A stretch of DNA of 20,804 nucleotides, taken from NCBI GenBank assembly GCA_041690535.1, contig JAWLHA010000070.1, forward strand, positions 1-20,804, read 5' to 3'. The notes beneath the pieces are model-generated. The model saw only the letters and a list, made by a program, of their open reading frames with translations. It was not told the origin of the DNA and made no database searches. Position numbers and translations under genes: made by a program. Below are positions 1 to 8,853 of this stretch, one piece after another; the first letter of the stretch is position 1; each line of letters opens with the position of its first letter. Source of the stretch: JAWLHA01 sp041690535. GTDB lineage: Bacteria > Pseudomonadota > Gammaproteobacteria > Thiohalomonadales > Thiohalomonadaceae.

Positions 1-3000
1 ATGGCCGAAGTCCTGCACCGTGGCCCGCTCGCGCGTATCGTAGGTGCGCGTGACCGTGATCGGCAGGCCTGCCAGGGGAATGGTCAGGTCGTCGAAGCCA
101 ATGCTGAAGTGGCCCACTTTCATGTTGCCGGTCACAAGATAAGTGGCCTTGGCGCTCGCCTGATTGCCGCCCAGGTCCGTGACCAGCAACTCCACGTCGT
201 AGAGGCCATTGGCCAGCAGGGTGGGGTCGAAGACCCCCAGGGCGCCGTCGACCACCGGGGCGGTGCCCACCGCGATGTCGGTGTACTCGGCGGTACGCGC
301 CGGGGCGTAGCGCAGGCGGTAGTGGACCAGGTTGGCGTCGTTTACCGTACCGACGATGTTCAGCGGTGCGGTGATCTCGCCCCCTTCGGCCGGAGCGCTG
401 ATCTTCGCCACGGGCGGGGTGAGATCACTGGGGTCCCGGACAAGGTATTCACCGAAGGCCGACACCCGGGTCCGCTCGGCATCGAGCACCTCAATGTACA
501 CCGCGTAGCGGCCAATCGACCCCGCCGTAACGGTGGCCGTCCCGTCGGCGGCAAGCGGAACCTCCTCATCATTCACGTAGAGCGTTCGGCTCAGCGGCAA
601 AACACCACCGGAGGTGCTTGCGCGGATGAACACGGCCTCGCCCGGGTCCACCACTGGCGGCTCGATCCGCAACTCCACCCCAAGCGGGACTTTCTCGTGC
701 ACCCAGAGGTTGAAGCCCTGCTCCACCCAGGCCTGTCCGTCGCTGACACGGATCACGATCCGAAAATCACCGGTGGCGGGCGGCACCCAGCTCACCAAGC
801 CGCTGTTTGCGTCGATGCCCATGCCGGCAGGGGCGCTGACCAGTTCGAAGCTCAGCCGGTCGCCCTCGGCATCGGAGGCGGTCACGGCATAGCCGTACGA
901 TGTGCCGACGACCGCCTCCGTCACCGGTGCGGAAGTGATGACCGGCGCGGTGTTCGGGCGGGGGTTGACCGCGATGGACCACATCTGGGTGGCCGTGGCA
1001 CCCCGGCCGTCATCGACCGTCACCGAGATCGCATGCAGCCCCTCGTCCTGCGGCACCGGTTTCCAGGTTAGAATCCCGATCGTGGGCTCCAGTGACATTC
1101 CCTCGGGCCCGGTGGCCAACTGGAAGATAAGGGGGTCGCCATCGGGATCGCTGGCGATAACCTGATAGCGATACTCACCGCCAATTGTGACCGAGGTGGA
1201 GGGAATACTGCTGATAACGGGCGCTCGATTTGCATTCGGGTCCAAGACGGGCAGCCAATACTTCTGACCTGCATGGGCGCCTCTGCTGTCTTCAACCACG
1301 ACGATGACTTGATGCTCGGCAAGAGCATCTTTCCCCGGAGTCCACTGCACGAGGCCGGTGTCAGGGTCAATGGCCATCCCCTCCGGTGCGCGTTCCAGAC
1401 GGTAGCGCAGGGTGTCACCCTCAGGATCGGTGGCCGTAACCTGATAGCGGTAAATTTCCCCCAACACCGCAGCGGCACCCGGCTCAGAGGTGATCACCGG
1501 CGGACCATTTCCGGTGAGATCATCTACCTTGATCGTAAATATCTGCTCGGCAATCCCCCCGCGACCGTCGCGGGCATCGATTTTGATCTCGTGCGCGGCC
1601 ACTTGGTCGGACGTCGGCGTCCACGTCACTGTCCGCCCGTCGAACATCTGCATGCCGTAGGGAATCGGCCCGGCGAATCCGTACACCAGGTTGTCGCCAT
1701 CGGGGTCGTACCCAGCGACCACATAGGAGTAGTTCCGGCCCACCGTAGCGTCGGTCACGGGCGAAGAGATAAACTCAGGCACCGTGTTCTGCGGCCGTTC
1801 AGTGACGGTCAGCTCGTAGCGCTGTTGGTCGCTATGGCCCTTGGGGTCGGTCACGGCCACTGTGACATCATAAACACCGCGGTCCGCAACTGCCGGCAAC
1901 CACTCGAGCGACCCGGACTGGGGATCCATGGTCATGCCCACCGGCCCGTTGAGCAGGGAATAGGTAAGCACATCGCCAGGATTGGGATCGAACGCGGCCA
2001 GGGCATAGCGGTACTGTTCGCCTGCGTAGGCGGTAGCCAGCGGGGCACTGACGATAATAGGGGCATCGTCCGTAACAACCAACTGGTAGGTCTGCTGCGC
2101 AGTGGCACCGTGCTCATCCACAACCTGGATCACCACCGGGAACTGACCTAGGCGATCTTCACTCGTCTCCCACCGAATGACGCCGCTCTCCGGGTCGATG
2201 GACATGCCCTCGGGGGCTTCGATCAGACGGAAAGTGATGCGGTCGCCGTCCGGGTCAACGGCCTGGACCGGGTACCAGTAGGTGCGGTTGGCCAGCCGTT
2301 CGCTGGCAAAGCCAGAGTACTGCACAGAGCCTTGCGAATAGTTATAAAACCCGAAGCGACCATCGGTAAAGGTGTTGTCGTAGACCGTAAACGAATCGAT
2401 AACTTGATCGCCCTGTTTGACAGTGATGGAAATCTTTCCAGGTTCGAAGGAGAGGGCGAAGTCATACTGGGTATTGGATAGCCATGGGATGCTGTTGCGA
2501 TAAAGCACTTCGCCGCTGCTCGGACCACTGGACGACCAGAAGTCGATGTCGCCAAAGTCAGAGTCGTAGTTGATGACCCGCAGCCCCATCCCGCGCAAAC
2601 CGCTGCCCTGATTGTTTCGTTTCCAATCAAACAAATAGAACTGGCGGGGATTCTGGTACCCGAACACGAAGCCGATGTAGTCGTCGTCGGCCGTGGTATT
2701 GACGCGCCACTTGCCTTCGATGTAGCTGTTGGAGAAGTCGAATTCACCCAGCAGCGTCGATGCCTTGGCATTCACCGTTTGAGTCGCTGTAGTGTAGTCT
2801 TGGCTGAAGATCCATTGCGGAACCGGATCCGATCCGTAGGTTTGGAGAGTGACAACGTCCCATGTGGAAAGGTTGAGCGTTTCCGCTTGCCCGCTTCCGG
2901 GCTTGAGGACGTGAGGAGTGACAGGCTCACTGAGAATACGCGGCGGATTGTTCCCCTTGCCGATGACCTCGATGTCGACGCGCGCGGGATCAGAATCAAA

Positions 3001-3984
3001 CTCACCATCATTCGCGGTGAAGGAAAACGAATCTTTCCCCTTGAAATATGGACTAGGCAGATAGATGCGATCTGCTCCCTCACCAATCAGAGTACCGTGC
3101 ATCGGATTGGATACGATCCTGTAGTCGAGCTCGTCGCCATTCGGATCGTGGGCAGAAAGCTGGAGATCCAGCGCCTCGTTTTCGGGCGTCTGCAAGGACA
3201 GGTTCTGCGCAACGGGCGGCTCATTCACCCGAATCACATCAATGATGAAATGCTGCTTATCGGTTCCACCGCGCCCGTCATCGGCGGTCACTTCAACGGC
3301 ATGCTCACCATACTGCGACGGGCCAACATTCCACTGAATCAGGCCTGTATTCGGCTCAATGACCATGCCATCCGGCGCGGAGTGGAGAGTGTAAAAGAGG
3401 GGATCGCGATCGGGATCGTGCGCCTTTACGTGGTAGCTGTAGACGCCACGGGTCTCTCCGCTTCGCACCGGCTCGGTATAGATGACCGGTGGATTGTTGA
3501 TCGTATGCCGGCCGCAGACATTGGCCGAGGTTACCGACGCATAGAGCCGGCCATCATCGACTGCCGGATGTGCCTTGCTCTTGTCAATGCGGACGGTCAC
3601 TTCACCACCGCACTGAGCGCCGTGGGTATCGGTCGCGATGAAGTCGATGTGGTAATAGCGGCCGTTGCCGTTGCCGGAACGCTCCTGCCGTACCCATGCT
3701 GTCGAGGTATCGATGCCGGCGGCGTCAGGTTCGGTGTTTCCGTCTCCCGTCGCGTTCAGGGGTTCGTCCTGAAGAATGCACTGAATGGCGATCTCAACCG
3801 AATCCCCGTCGGGATCCGAAACCCCAATCACTTCAATCGGCGCCATCGTGTGCTTTGGCGGCCACAAGGCATCGATGGAAGCCTTGGCGGAAGCGCAGTC
3901 GGGGGCGTAGTTGAACGCGGCGAAGGAGGGAGTCGCGACCGTCAGCAACAACGCGGCGAAGAAGAGCCGGGGCAGGCTGTTCAT
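1..3984 (-). CDS. Large secreted Ig/cadherin-repeat protein with TSP-C-like domain and RHS-type junction (3' end outside window)
   Basis: One frame stays open for 1328 codons from the start to the left edge, so the C-terminus is missing. ATG at 3984 is chosen because AAGGA lies 8 nt upstream; an in-frame ATG at 3990 abuts the same AAGGAAG. Residues 1-22 are a Sec signal peptide ending SFA. About 163-250 is a CADG/He_PIG-like repeat (YxYxVxAxDPD...APDGM...GLIQW), followed by a cadherin-like repeat to about 345. About 411-558 resembles a thrombospondin C-terminal domain (DDDYIGFVFGYQNPRQFYLF). Six more CADG-like repeats fill about 565-1095, then Ig-like spacers. Residues from about 1285 (GNMKVGHFSIGFDDL, then GLPITVTRTYDT) match, from memory, the segment that precedes RHS/YD shells. 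I infer a cell-surface or exported RHS-type protein whose shell, and possibly a C-terminal effector, lie beyond the window. Function (adhesin, toxin carrier) is not shown by this part. Confidence 0.85.
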   Translation of the reverse strand, partial: MNSLPRLFFAALLLTVATPSFAAFNYAPDCASAKASIDALWPPKHTMAPIEVIGVSDPDGDSVEIAIQCILQDEPLNATGDGNTEPDAAGIDTSTAWVRQERSGNGNGRYYHIDFIATDTHGAQCGGEVTVRIDKSKAHPAVDDGRLYASVTSANVCGRHTINNPPVIYTEPVRSGETRGVYSYHVKAHDPDRDPLFYTLHSAPDGMVIEPNTGLIQWNVGPSQYGEHAVEVTADDGRGGTDKQHFIIDVIRVNEPPVAQNLSLQTPENEALDLQLSAHDPNGDELDYRIVSNPMHGTLIGEGADRIYLPSPYFKGKDSFSFTANDGEFDSDPARVDIEVIGKGNNPPRILSEPVTPHVLKPGSGQAETLNLSTWDVVTLQTYGSDPVPQWIFSQDYTTATQTVNAKASTLLGEFDFSNSYIEGKWRVNTTADDDYIGFVFGYQNPRQFYLFDWKRNNQGSGLRGMGLRVINYDSDFGDIDFWSSSGPSSGEVLYRNSIPWLSNTQYDFALSFEPGKISITVKQGDQVIDSFTVYDNTFTDGRFGFYNYSQGSVQYSGFASERLANRTYWYPVQAVDPDGDRITFRLIEAPEGMSIDPESGVIRWETSEDRLGQFPVVIQVVDEHGATAQQTYQLVVTDDAPIIVSAPLATAYAGEQYRYALAAFDPNPGDVLTYSLLNGPVGMTMDPQSGSLEWLPAVADRGVYDVTVAVTDPKGHSDQQRYELTVTERPQNTVPEFISSPVTDATVGRNYSYVVAGYDPDGDNLVYGFAGPIPYGMQMFDGRTVTWTPTSDQVAAHEIKIDARDGRGGIAEQIFTIKVDDLTGNGPPVITSEPGAAAVLGEIYRYQVTATDPEGDTLRYRLERAPEGMAIDPDTGLVQWTPGKDALAEHQVIVVVEDSRGAHAGQKYWLPVLDPNANRAPVISSIPSTSVTIGGEYRYQVIASDPDGDPLIFQLATGPEGMSLEPTIGILTWKPVPQDEGLHAISVTVDDGRGATATQMWSIAVNPRPNTAPVITSAPVTEAVVGTSYGYAVTASDAEGDRLSFELVSAPAGMGIDANSGLVSWVPPATGDFRIVIRVSDGQAWVEQGFNLWVHEKVPLGVELRIEPPVVDPGEAVFIRASTSGGVLPLSRTLYVNDEEVPLAADGTATVTAGSIGRYAVYIEVLDAERTRVSAFGEYLVRDPSDLTPPVAKISAPAEGGEITAPLNIVGTVNDANLVHYRLRYAPARTAEYTDIAVGTAPVVDGALGVFDPTLLANGLYDVELLVTDLGGNQASAKATYLVTGNMKVGHFSIGFDDLTIPLAGLPITVTRTYDTRERATVQDFGH

Positions 3985-4468
3985 ATTCATCTTCCTTGCT
4001 TGGAACTGTCCATAGGGGCGCGCGCGATAGGCACGCCGTTGCTGGTGCACTTTTCATCAAAAAAGGCTTGGCCGCAACGCCAAAGTCTCGCACGCTCGGC
4101 GGGCTGACACCGGATCAACCATGCCTCAGCGACAGTGGTTCGACATCAAGTAGCATTGCCTGAGCACCGAACAATTAACCGGAAAAGTTCACGGTTCGCA
4201 GCCAAATTGTCCCGCAAGTGGCGGGCAGCGCATCCACCGGGTCGCTGCCGTGAATGGTGGATGCGCTGCGCTTATCCACCCTACATACTTGGCGCATCTG
4301 CTTTATCGGTTCGGTGTTCTGTTTCTCAAAGCCGTCTGCCTGGACATCCTAACGGGCGCACCAGGGGTCACCAACCTGGTCGATTTGTCAGGTGCGTCCC
4401 CGAAGTGCTGTCTTCAGTCAGGCCGTAGCGCTCTGGACTTGCGGGCCCCTCTGGTTGCGTTGGGGCGC
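3985..4468. other. Non-coding interval between the efflux permease and the exoprotein gene
   Basis: No convincing gene is present. It holds the SD of the exoprotein gene (AAGGA near 3992-3996), the repeat/REP-like palindrome at 4162-4284, and a 6-bp inverted repeat ACCAGG/CCTGGT at 4360-4380. No stem followed by a T-run was found downstream of the permease stop, so its terminator is not identified. The exoprotein promoter was not identified with confidence. Confidence 0.6.
4162..4284 (+). repeat. Dispersed intergenic repeat, copy R1, with REP-like palindrome
   Basis: The first ~64 nt (GAGCACCGAACAATTAACCG..., then GCAGCCAAATTG and AAGTGGCGGG) match three other places in the window: 13437-13507, 17364-17425 (reverse strand) and 20673 onward. 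It runs into a perfect 14-bp inverted repeat, GCAGCGCATCCACC at 4225-4238 and its complement at 4256-4269, with a 17-nt loop, followed by CTTATCCACCCTAC. The same arrangement occurs at 20673-20804. It looks like a dispersed REP-type element rather than a gene. Confidence 0.75.
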
Positions 4469-7400
4469 TTAGCGCTCACGGCTTCCCCTCGCAGGCTCGA
4501 CCTCCGTGTCGCCCACCGGCAGCGCCTGCTTGCCCCGCTCCAGCCATTTGAAGAACAACGGCACGAACAGAGGGGCGATGAAGGTGGCCGCCAGCATGCC
4601 GCCGAACACCCCGGTCCCCATGGACTGGCGCGCCGCCGCGCCCGCGCCGGAGGAAAACGCCAGCGGCGCCACGCCCAGGACAAAGGCGAGGGAGGTCATG
4701 ACGATGGGGCGAAAGCGCAGGCGCGCGGCCTCCATGGCGGCATCCACCACGTTCTTGCCCTGGGCATACTGCTGGGCGGCGAACTCCACGATGAGAATGG
4801 CGTTCTTCGCCGCCAGGCCGATGAGCACCACCAGCCCGATCTGGAAGTAGATGTCGTTGGGCATGCCGCGGGCAAACACCAGCGCCAGCGCGCCCATGAG
4901 GGCGAACGGCACCGACATGATCACCGCCAGGGGCAGCGACCACTTCTCGTACTGGGCGGCCAGGATGAGGAACACCATGATCACCCCAAAGATGAGGGCC
5001 GGACCGGAGGAGCCGGCGTTTTTCATCTGCTGGTAGGCCTCGCCGGACCAGGCCAGCGCGTAACCGGAAGGCAGCGCAGTCGCGGCCACCTCCTCCACGA
5101 TGCGGATCGCATCGCCGGAGCTGATACCGGGGACCGATGCCCCCATGATCTTGGCCGCGACGAAGCCATTGAAGCGGTCCACCTGCTCCGGCCCGATGAT
5201 GTCCTTGACCTTGATCACCGCCGAGAGGGGGATCATGGCGCCAGTGGTGGCGCTGCGCACATACACCTTGCCGAGGTCATCAGGGCTGGCCCGATACTCC
5301 GGTTCGGCCTGCAGCTGGACGCGGTAGGCGCGGCCGGTCTTGTTGAAGTCGTTGACGTAGAGGGCGCCCATGGTGCTCTGCAGGGTCTCGTAGACGCTGC
5401 TCAGGGGGATGCCCAGGGAGAGGGTCTTCATCTCGTCCACCTCCACGAACAGCTGCGGCGTGGTGGGGCGGAAGAAGGTGTTGATGCGGGTGAACTCCGG
5501 GCGTGACTGCAGGGCGCCAATCAGCTCCTGCACCACCTGATGCAGCTTCATCGGGTCACCCCCGGCCCGATCCTGGACGTACACCTCGAAGCCGCCGGCC
5601 ATGCCCAGGCCGCGAATGGCGGGCGGGTTGAAGGTGAGGGCCATGCCGTCCGGCAGGCCCATGCCCATGCCCATGAACTGTCCGGCCAGCTGCTGCGCCT
5701 TGGCCTCGCGTTCATCCCAGTGCTTGAACCGGGTGAACATGGTCCCGCCGTTGGTTTTGCTGCCCCCCCCGATGAGGTCGTAACCGCTGATGAGGACCAC
5801 GTGCTCGACCGCCTCATTGCTGGCAAGCATGTGACGGAAGCGCTCACCGGCCGCGCTGGTGCGCTGGAGCGAGGCCCCGTCGGGCAGCATGAGCGCGGAC
5901 ATGACGATCCCCTGATCCTCCTCCGGCACGAAGCTGCCCGGCACCATGCGGAAGAGCAACACCGCCAGGGCGATGACGAGCAGAAACACGGTGGTGCCCA
6001 GGAAGGGGTGGTGAAGAATGGCCTTCACCGTGCCGGTGTAGAGCCGGGTCAACCCCTCGAAAGCACGGTTGAAGGGACGAAACAGCCGCGACTCTTCGTG
6101 ACTGGGCTTGAGGATGAGGGCGCACAGGGCCGGGGTCAGGGTCAACGCCACGAGCCCCGAGATCACCACCGAAACCGCCACCGTGACCGCGAACTGCTGA
6201 TAGAGCACCCCGGCGATGCCGCCGAGGAAGGCCACCGGAATGAACACCGCGCACAGCACCAGCACGATGGCCACCACCGCGCTGGAGACCTCGCGCATGG
6301 CGGTGACCGCCGCCTCGAAGGGCTGCATCTTCTGTTCGGTCATGTGCCGTTCGACGTTCTCCAGCACGATGATCGCATCGTCCACCACGATGCCGATGGC
6401 GAGCACCATGGCGAACAGGGTGAGGGTGTTGATGGAAAAGCCGAACACCCACAGGCCCGCGAAGGTGCCGATGAGCGAGACCGGCACCGCCACCATGGGG
6501 ATGAGGGTGGCGCGCCAGCTCTGCAGGAAGATGAACACCACCGCCACCACCAGGATCGCCGCCTCGATGAGGGTCTTGAGCACCGCGTCGATGGAGGCGG
6601 AGACGAACTGGGTGGTGTCGAACGGGATCATGTAATCGACCCCTTGGGGGAACCGCCCCTTAAGTTCGTCCAGTCGGGTGCGCACTGCATCGGCCACGTC
6701 CAGGGCGTTGGCGCCGGTCTGCAGGAAGATCCCCATGGCCACGGTGGGGTTGCCGTCCACGGTGACGTTCTGGTCGTAGTTGTAGGCCCCCAGCTCCACC
6801 CGGGCCACGTCTTTCACCCGCAATACGCCATTGGGCCCATCGGCGCGGATGATGATGTCGCCGAACTCCTCCGGCGTGAGCAGCCGCCCCTTGGCGGTGA
6901 CGGTGTAGACCAGCATCTGGGGGCTCGGCATCGGCTCGTGGCCAATCTTGCCGGCGGCGTACTGAGCGTTCTGGGCGCGGATCGCGGCGGCGACCTCGCT
7001 GGTGGTGAGGCCCAGCTGAGCCATGCGATCGGGCTTCAGCCAGATGCGCATGGAGTAGTCCTGCGCACCGAAGACGGTCACGTCCCCCACCCCGGGCAGG
7101 CGCTTGATATCGTCCACCACGTTGAGGCTGGCGTAGTTGGAGAGGAACAGCCGATTGTGGCTCCCGTCCGGGGAGTACATGGCGGCGATCAGCAGGATGT
7201 CGCTGTTGCGCTTCATCACCACCACGCCATTGCGCCGCACATCCTCCGGCAGGCGCGGCTCGGCCGCCTTCACCCGGTTGTTGACGTTCTGGGTGGCCGT
7301 ATCCACATCCGTGCCCACCTCGAAACTGGCGGTGATCATGATCGTGCCGTTGGAGGTGGAGGAGGAGCTGAAATAGGAGAGCCCCTCGATGCCGTTCAAC

Positions 7401-7606
7401 TGCTCCTCGATGGGGGCGGCCACGGTGCGCGCCAGGGTCTCGGCGGAGGCGCCGGGATAGTTGGCGATGACCGTCACCGTGGGCGGAACGATCTGGGGGT
7501 ATTGGGCCACCGGCAGCACCTGCGCGGCCACCAGCCCCGCGATCACGATCACGATGGAGATGACGGCGGAGAAGATGGGGCGGCTGATGAAAAACCTGGA
7601 CGACAT
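4469..7606 (-). CDS. RND multidrug efflux permease, AcrB/MexB (HAE1) family
   Basis: The product is 1045 residues, close to AcrB (1049). It is the inner-membrane proton-driven pump of a tripartite drug exporter. The N-terminus (SSRFFISRPIFSAVISI) is the usual first transmembrane helix. The proton-relay residues are all visible: Asp409-Asp410 in GIVVDDAI, Lys934 in GLAAKNAILIVEF, Arg964 and Thr971 in RFRPIVMTS. The porter-domain opening PPTVTVIANYPGASAETL is also typical. ATG at 7606 is chosen because GGAGAGAGG lies just upstream; a TTG at 7624 would overlap the adaptor stop. The gene follows the adaptor by 14 nt, so they form an operon. No outer-membrane channel gene is present; the pump presumably uses a TolC/OprM-type protein encoded elsewhere. 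Substrates cannot be told from sequence. An acrB/mexB/ttgB-type name would be reasonable, but which ortholog it is cannot be decided. Confidence 0.96.
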   Translation of the reverse strand: MSSRFFISRPIFSAVISIVIVIAGLVAAQVLPVAQYPQIVPPTVTVIANYPGASAETLARTVAAPIEEQLNGIEGLSYFSSSSTSNGTIMITASFEVGTDVDTATQNVNNRVKAAEPRLPEDVRRNGVVVMKRNSDILLIAAMYSPDGSHNRLFLSNYASLNVVDDIKRLPGVGDVTVFGAQDYSMRIWLKPDRMAQLGLTTSEVAAAIRAQNAQYAAGKIGHEPMPSPQMLVYTVTAKGRLLTPEEFGDIIIRADGPNGVLRVKDVARVELGAYNYDQNVTVDGNPTVAMGIFLQTGANALDVADAVRTRLDELKGRFPQGVDYMIPFDTTQFVSASIDAVLKTLIEAAILVVAVVFIFLQSWRATLIPMVAVPVSLIGTFAGLWVFGFSINTLTLFAMVLAIGIVVDDAIIVLENVERHMTEQKMQPFEAAVTAMREVSSAVVAIVLVLCAVFIPVAFLGGIAGVLYQQFAVTVAVSVVISGLVALTLTPALCALILKPSHEESRLFRPFNRAFEGLTRLYTGTVKAILHHPFLGTTVFLLVIALAVLLFRMVPGSFVPEEDQGIVMSALMLPDGASLQRTSAAGERFRHMLASNEAVEHVVLISGYDLIGGGSKTNGGTMFTRFKHWDEREAKAQQLAGQFMGMGMGLPDGMALTFNPPAIRGLGMAGGFEVYVQDRAGGDPMKLHQVVQELIGALQSRPEFTRINTFFRPTTPQLFVEVDEMKTLSLGIPLSSVYETLQSTMGALYVNDFNKTGRAYRVQLQAEPEYRASPDDLGKVYVRSATTGAMIPLSAVIKVKDIIGPEQVDRFNGFVAAKIMGASVPGISSGDAIRIVEEVAATALPSGYALAWSGEAYQQMKNAGSSGPALIFGVIMVFLILAAQYEKWSLPLAVIMSVPFALMGALALVFARGMPNDIYFQIGLVVLIGLAAKNAILIVEFAAQQYAQGKNVVDAAMEAARLRFRPIVMTSLAFVLGVAPLAFSSGAGAAARQSMGTGVFGGMLAATFIAPLFVPLFFKWLERGKQALPVGDTEVEPARGSRER

Positions 7607-7620
7607 GGACCTCTCTCCCC

Positions 7621-8751
7621 TCAACCCTGGGTGCCGGGGGCCGGCTTCGCGGCAGCGGCGGCAGCCTTGGGCTCCACCACCATGCCGGGGCGCACCTTCA
7701 TCAGGTTGTCCGTGATGACCTTGTCACCGGGCTGCAAGCCACCAAGGACCACCCAGTCGGTGCCGCGCCACTCGGCCGTCTGCACCGGCCGGGGCGTCAC
7801 TTTGTTCTCCGCATCGGCCACCATCACCATCCGCCCGGCGTCGTTCTGCATCACCGCCACCTGGGGCACCAGGAACACCCCCTCACGCTCACCCAACAAC
7901 AGGCGGGCGCGCACGAACTGCCCCGGCAGCAGGCGGTCGTCCGGGTTGGGGAATTCGGCCCGCAACTGCTGGGTGCCCAGCATGGGATCAATGGTGCTGG
8001 CCAGGTAGTTCAGCCTGCCCTGGTGGGGGTAGACCGAACCGTCGGGCAAGACCAATTCGATGCCGGAGATGCGCTCGGCGCTCAAGCGCCCGTTCGGAAG
8101 GGCCGCCAGTTCACTCTGGCCCAGGCTGAAGCGCACCCAAATGGGATCGATCTGATAGATGGAGGTGAGGGGGGCATCGGCGTTGGCCAACACCAGGTTG
8201 CCCTCGGACTTCAGCGCCCGCCCGGTGATGCCGGAGACCGGCGCGGTCACACGGGTCCAGGAGAGGTTCAGCTTGGCCTGGCGCAGGGCGGCCTGGGCGA
8301 TGGCGCTGGCCGAGACCGCATCGTCGTATTCCCGCCGGCTGACGGCCTTGGAATCCAGCAGCCCTTCGAGCCGCTTCAACTCCCGGGCGGCCTGATCGGC
8401 CCGGGCCTGGGCATCGGCGAGGGCGATCTCATAGGTCTCGCGGTCGATCTCGAACAGCACCTGGCCGGCACGCACGCCCTCGCCCTCCTCGTAGAGGCGC
8501 CTCAGCAGGATCCCGCTCACCCGCGCCCGCACCTCCGTCTCCCGGGCCCCTTCGGTCTGGGCCATCACCTCAACCGCCGTGGGGATGCGCTGGGGCTGCA
8601 TCTCGAGGACCGTCACCGCCATCGGGGGGCGGGCCGCGGGGGGCGCCGCACCGGGCTGGTCGGCGCCGGAGCAACCGGCCACCGCAGCGGCGATGGCCGT
8701 CCCAACAAGGAGGGGGAGAAGAGACAATCGGGACATCGAGCCGGCACCCAT
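7621..8751 (-). CDS. RND efflux periplasmic adaptor lipoprotein (MFP), AcrA/MexA family
   Basis: The 376-residue product links the inner-membrane pump to an outer-membrane channel. The N-terminus is a lipoprotein signal with lipobox VAGC, giving lipidated Cys27. The lipoyl half-motifs (VRARVSGILLRRLYEEGEGV and LNLSWTRVTAPVSGITGRAL) flank an Ala/Arg/Glu-rich alpha-hairpin (about residues 105-160). The beta-barrel segment contains LLPGQFVRARL. ATG at 8751 has GGAG 8 nt upstream; an internal ATG at 8736 is an alternative that keeps the lipobox. The open frame extends far upstream across the tetR gene, but that part is antisense and non-coding in this frame. The gene leads a two-gene operon with the permease and is divergent from the TetR gene, with a palindromic operator in between. 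Confidence 0.95.
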   Translation of the reverse strand: MGAGSMSRLSLLPLLVGTAIAAAVAGCSGADQPGAAPPAARPPMAVTVLEMQPQRIPTAVEVMAQTEGARETEVRARVSGILLRRLYEEGEGVRAGQVLFEIDRETYEIALADAQARADQAARELKRLEGLLDSKAVSRREYDDAVSASAIAQAALRQAKLNLSWTRVTAPVSGITGRALKSEGNLVLANADAPLTSIYQIDPIWVRFSLGQSELAALPNGRLSAERISGIELVLPDGSVYPHQGRLNYLASTIDPMLGTQQLRAEFPNPDDRLLPGQFVRARLLLGEREGVFLVPQVAVMQNDAGRMVMVADAENKVTPRPVQTAEWRGTDWVVLGGLQPGDKVITDNLMKVRPGMVVEPKAAAAAAKPAPGTQG

Positions 8752-8775
8752 GGGACATACTCCATAAAGAAGGCA

Positions 8776-8805
8776 GGGACAAACATACACGTCTGTATGT
8801 ATATT
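8776..8805 (+). promoter_or_regulatory. Candidate promoter of the tetR repressor gene
   Basis: GGGACA (8776-8781) and TATATT (8800-8805) are separated by 18 nt. The -35 box is only a partial match. The operator palindrome fills the spacer, which would give autorepression. Confidence 0.4.
8783..8800. promoter_or_regulatory. AcrR/TtgR-like operator palindrome
   Basis: ACATACA-CGTC-TGTATGT is an 18-nt inverted repeat with perfect 7-bp arms, in the 102-nt gap between the divergent adaptor and TetR genes. It closely resembles the ACATACA/TGTATGT half-sites known for AcrR/TtgR-type regulators. I infer that it is bound by the adjacent TetR protein and controls both directions. Confidence 0.75.
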
Positions 8806-8830
8806 AAGGGCGACGTCACAGCGGCCACAA
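8801..8830 (-). promoter_or_regulatory. Candidate sigma-70 promoter of the efflux operon
   Basis: On the minus strand TTGTGG (8830-8825) and TAATAT (8806-8801) are separated by 18 nt. Transcription would start inside or next to the operator at 8783-8800, so a bound repressor would block initiation. Confidence 0.5.
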
Positions 8831-8853
8831 CCCGTTTGTTTAGAGGAGGCTGG

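Noticed and set aside
2779..4107. Plus-strand open frame opposite the exoprotein N-terminal region, and a similar one at 1-1071
   Set aside because: The minus strand gives one continuous signal-peptide-plus-repeat protein across 3984 bases. The plus-strand translations have no recognisable domain.
4360..4380. ACCAGG/CCTGGT inverted repeat as terminator of the efflux operon
   Set aside because: Only 6 bp with a 9-nt loop and no T-run on the minus strand; too weak to call.
5540..8008. Long plus-strand open frame (over 800 codons) opposite the RND permease and adaptor genes
   Set aside because: The translation is extremely rich in His, Gly, Glu and Arg with no domain. It is the GC-driven antisense shadow of two well-recognised efflux genes.
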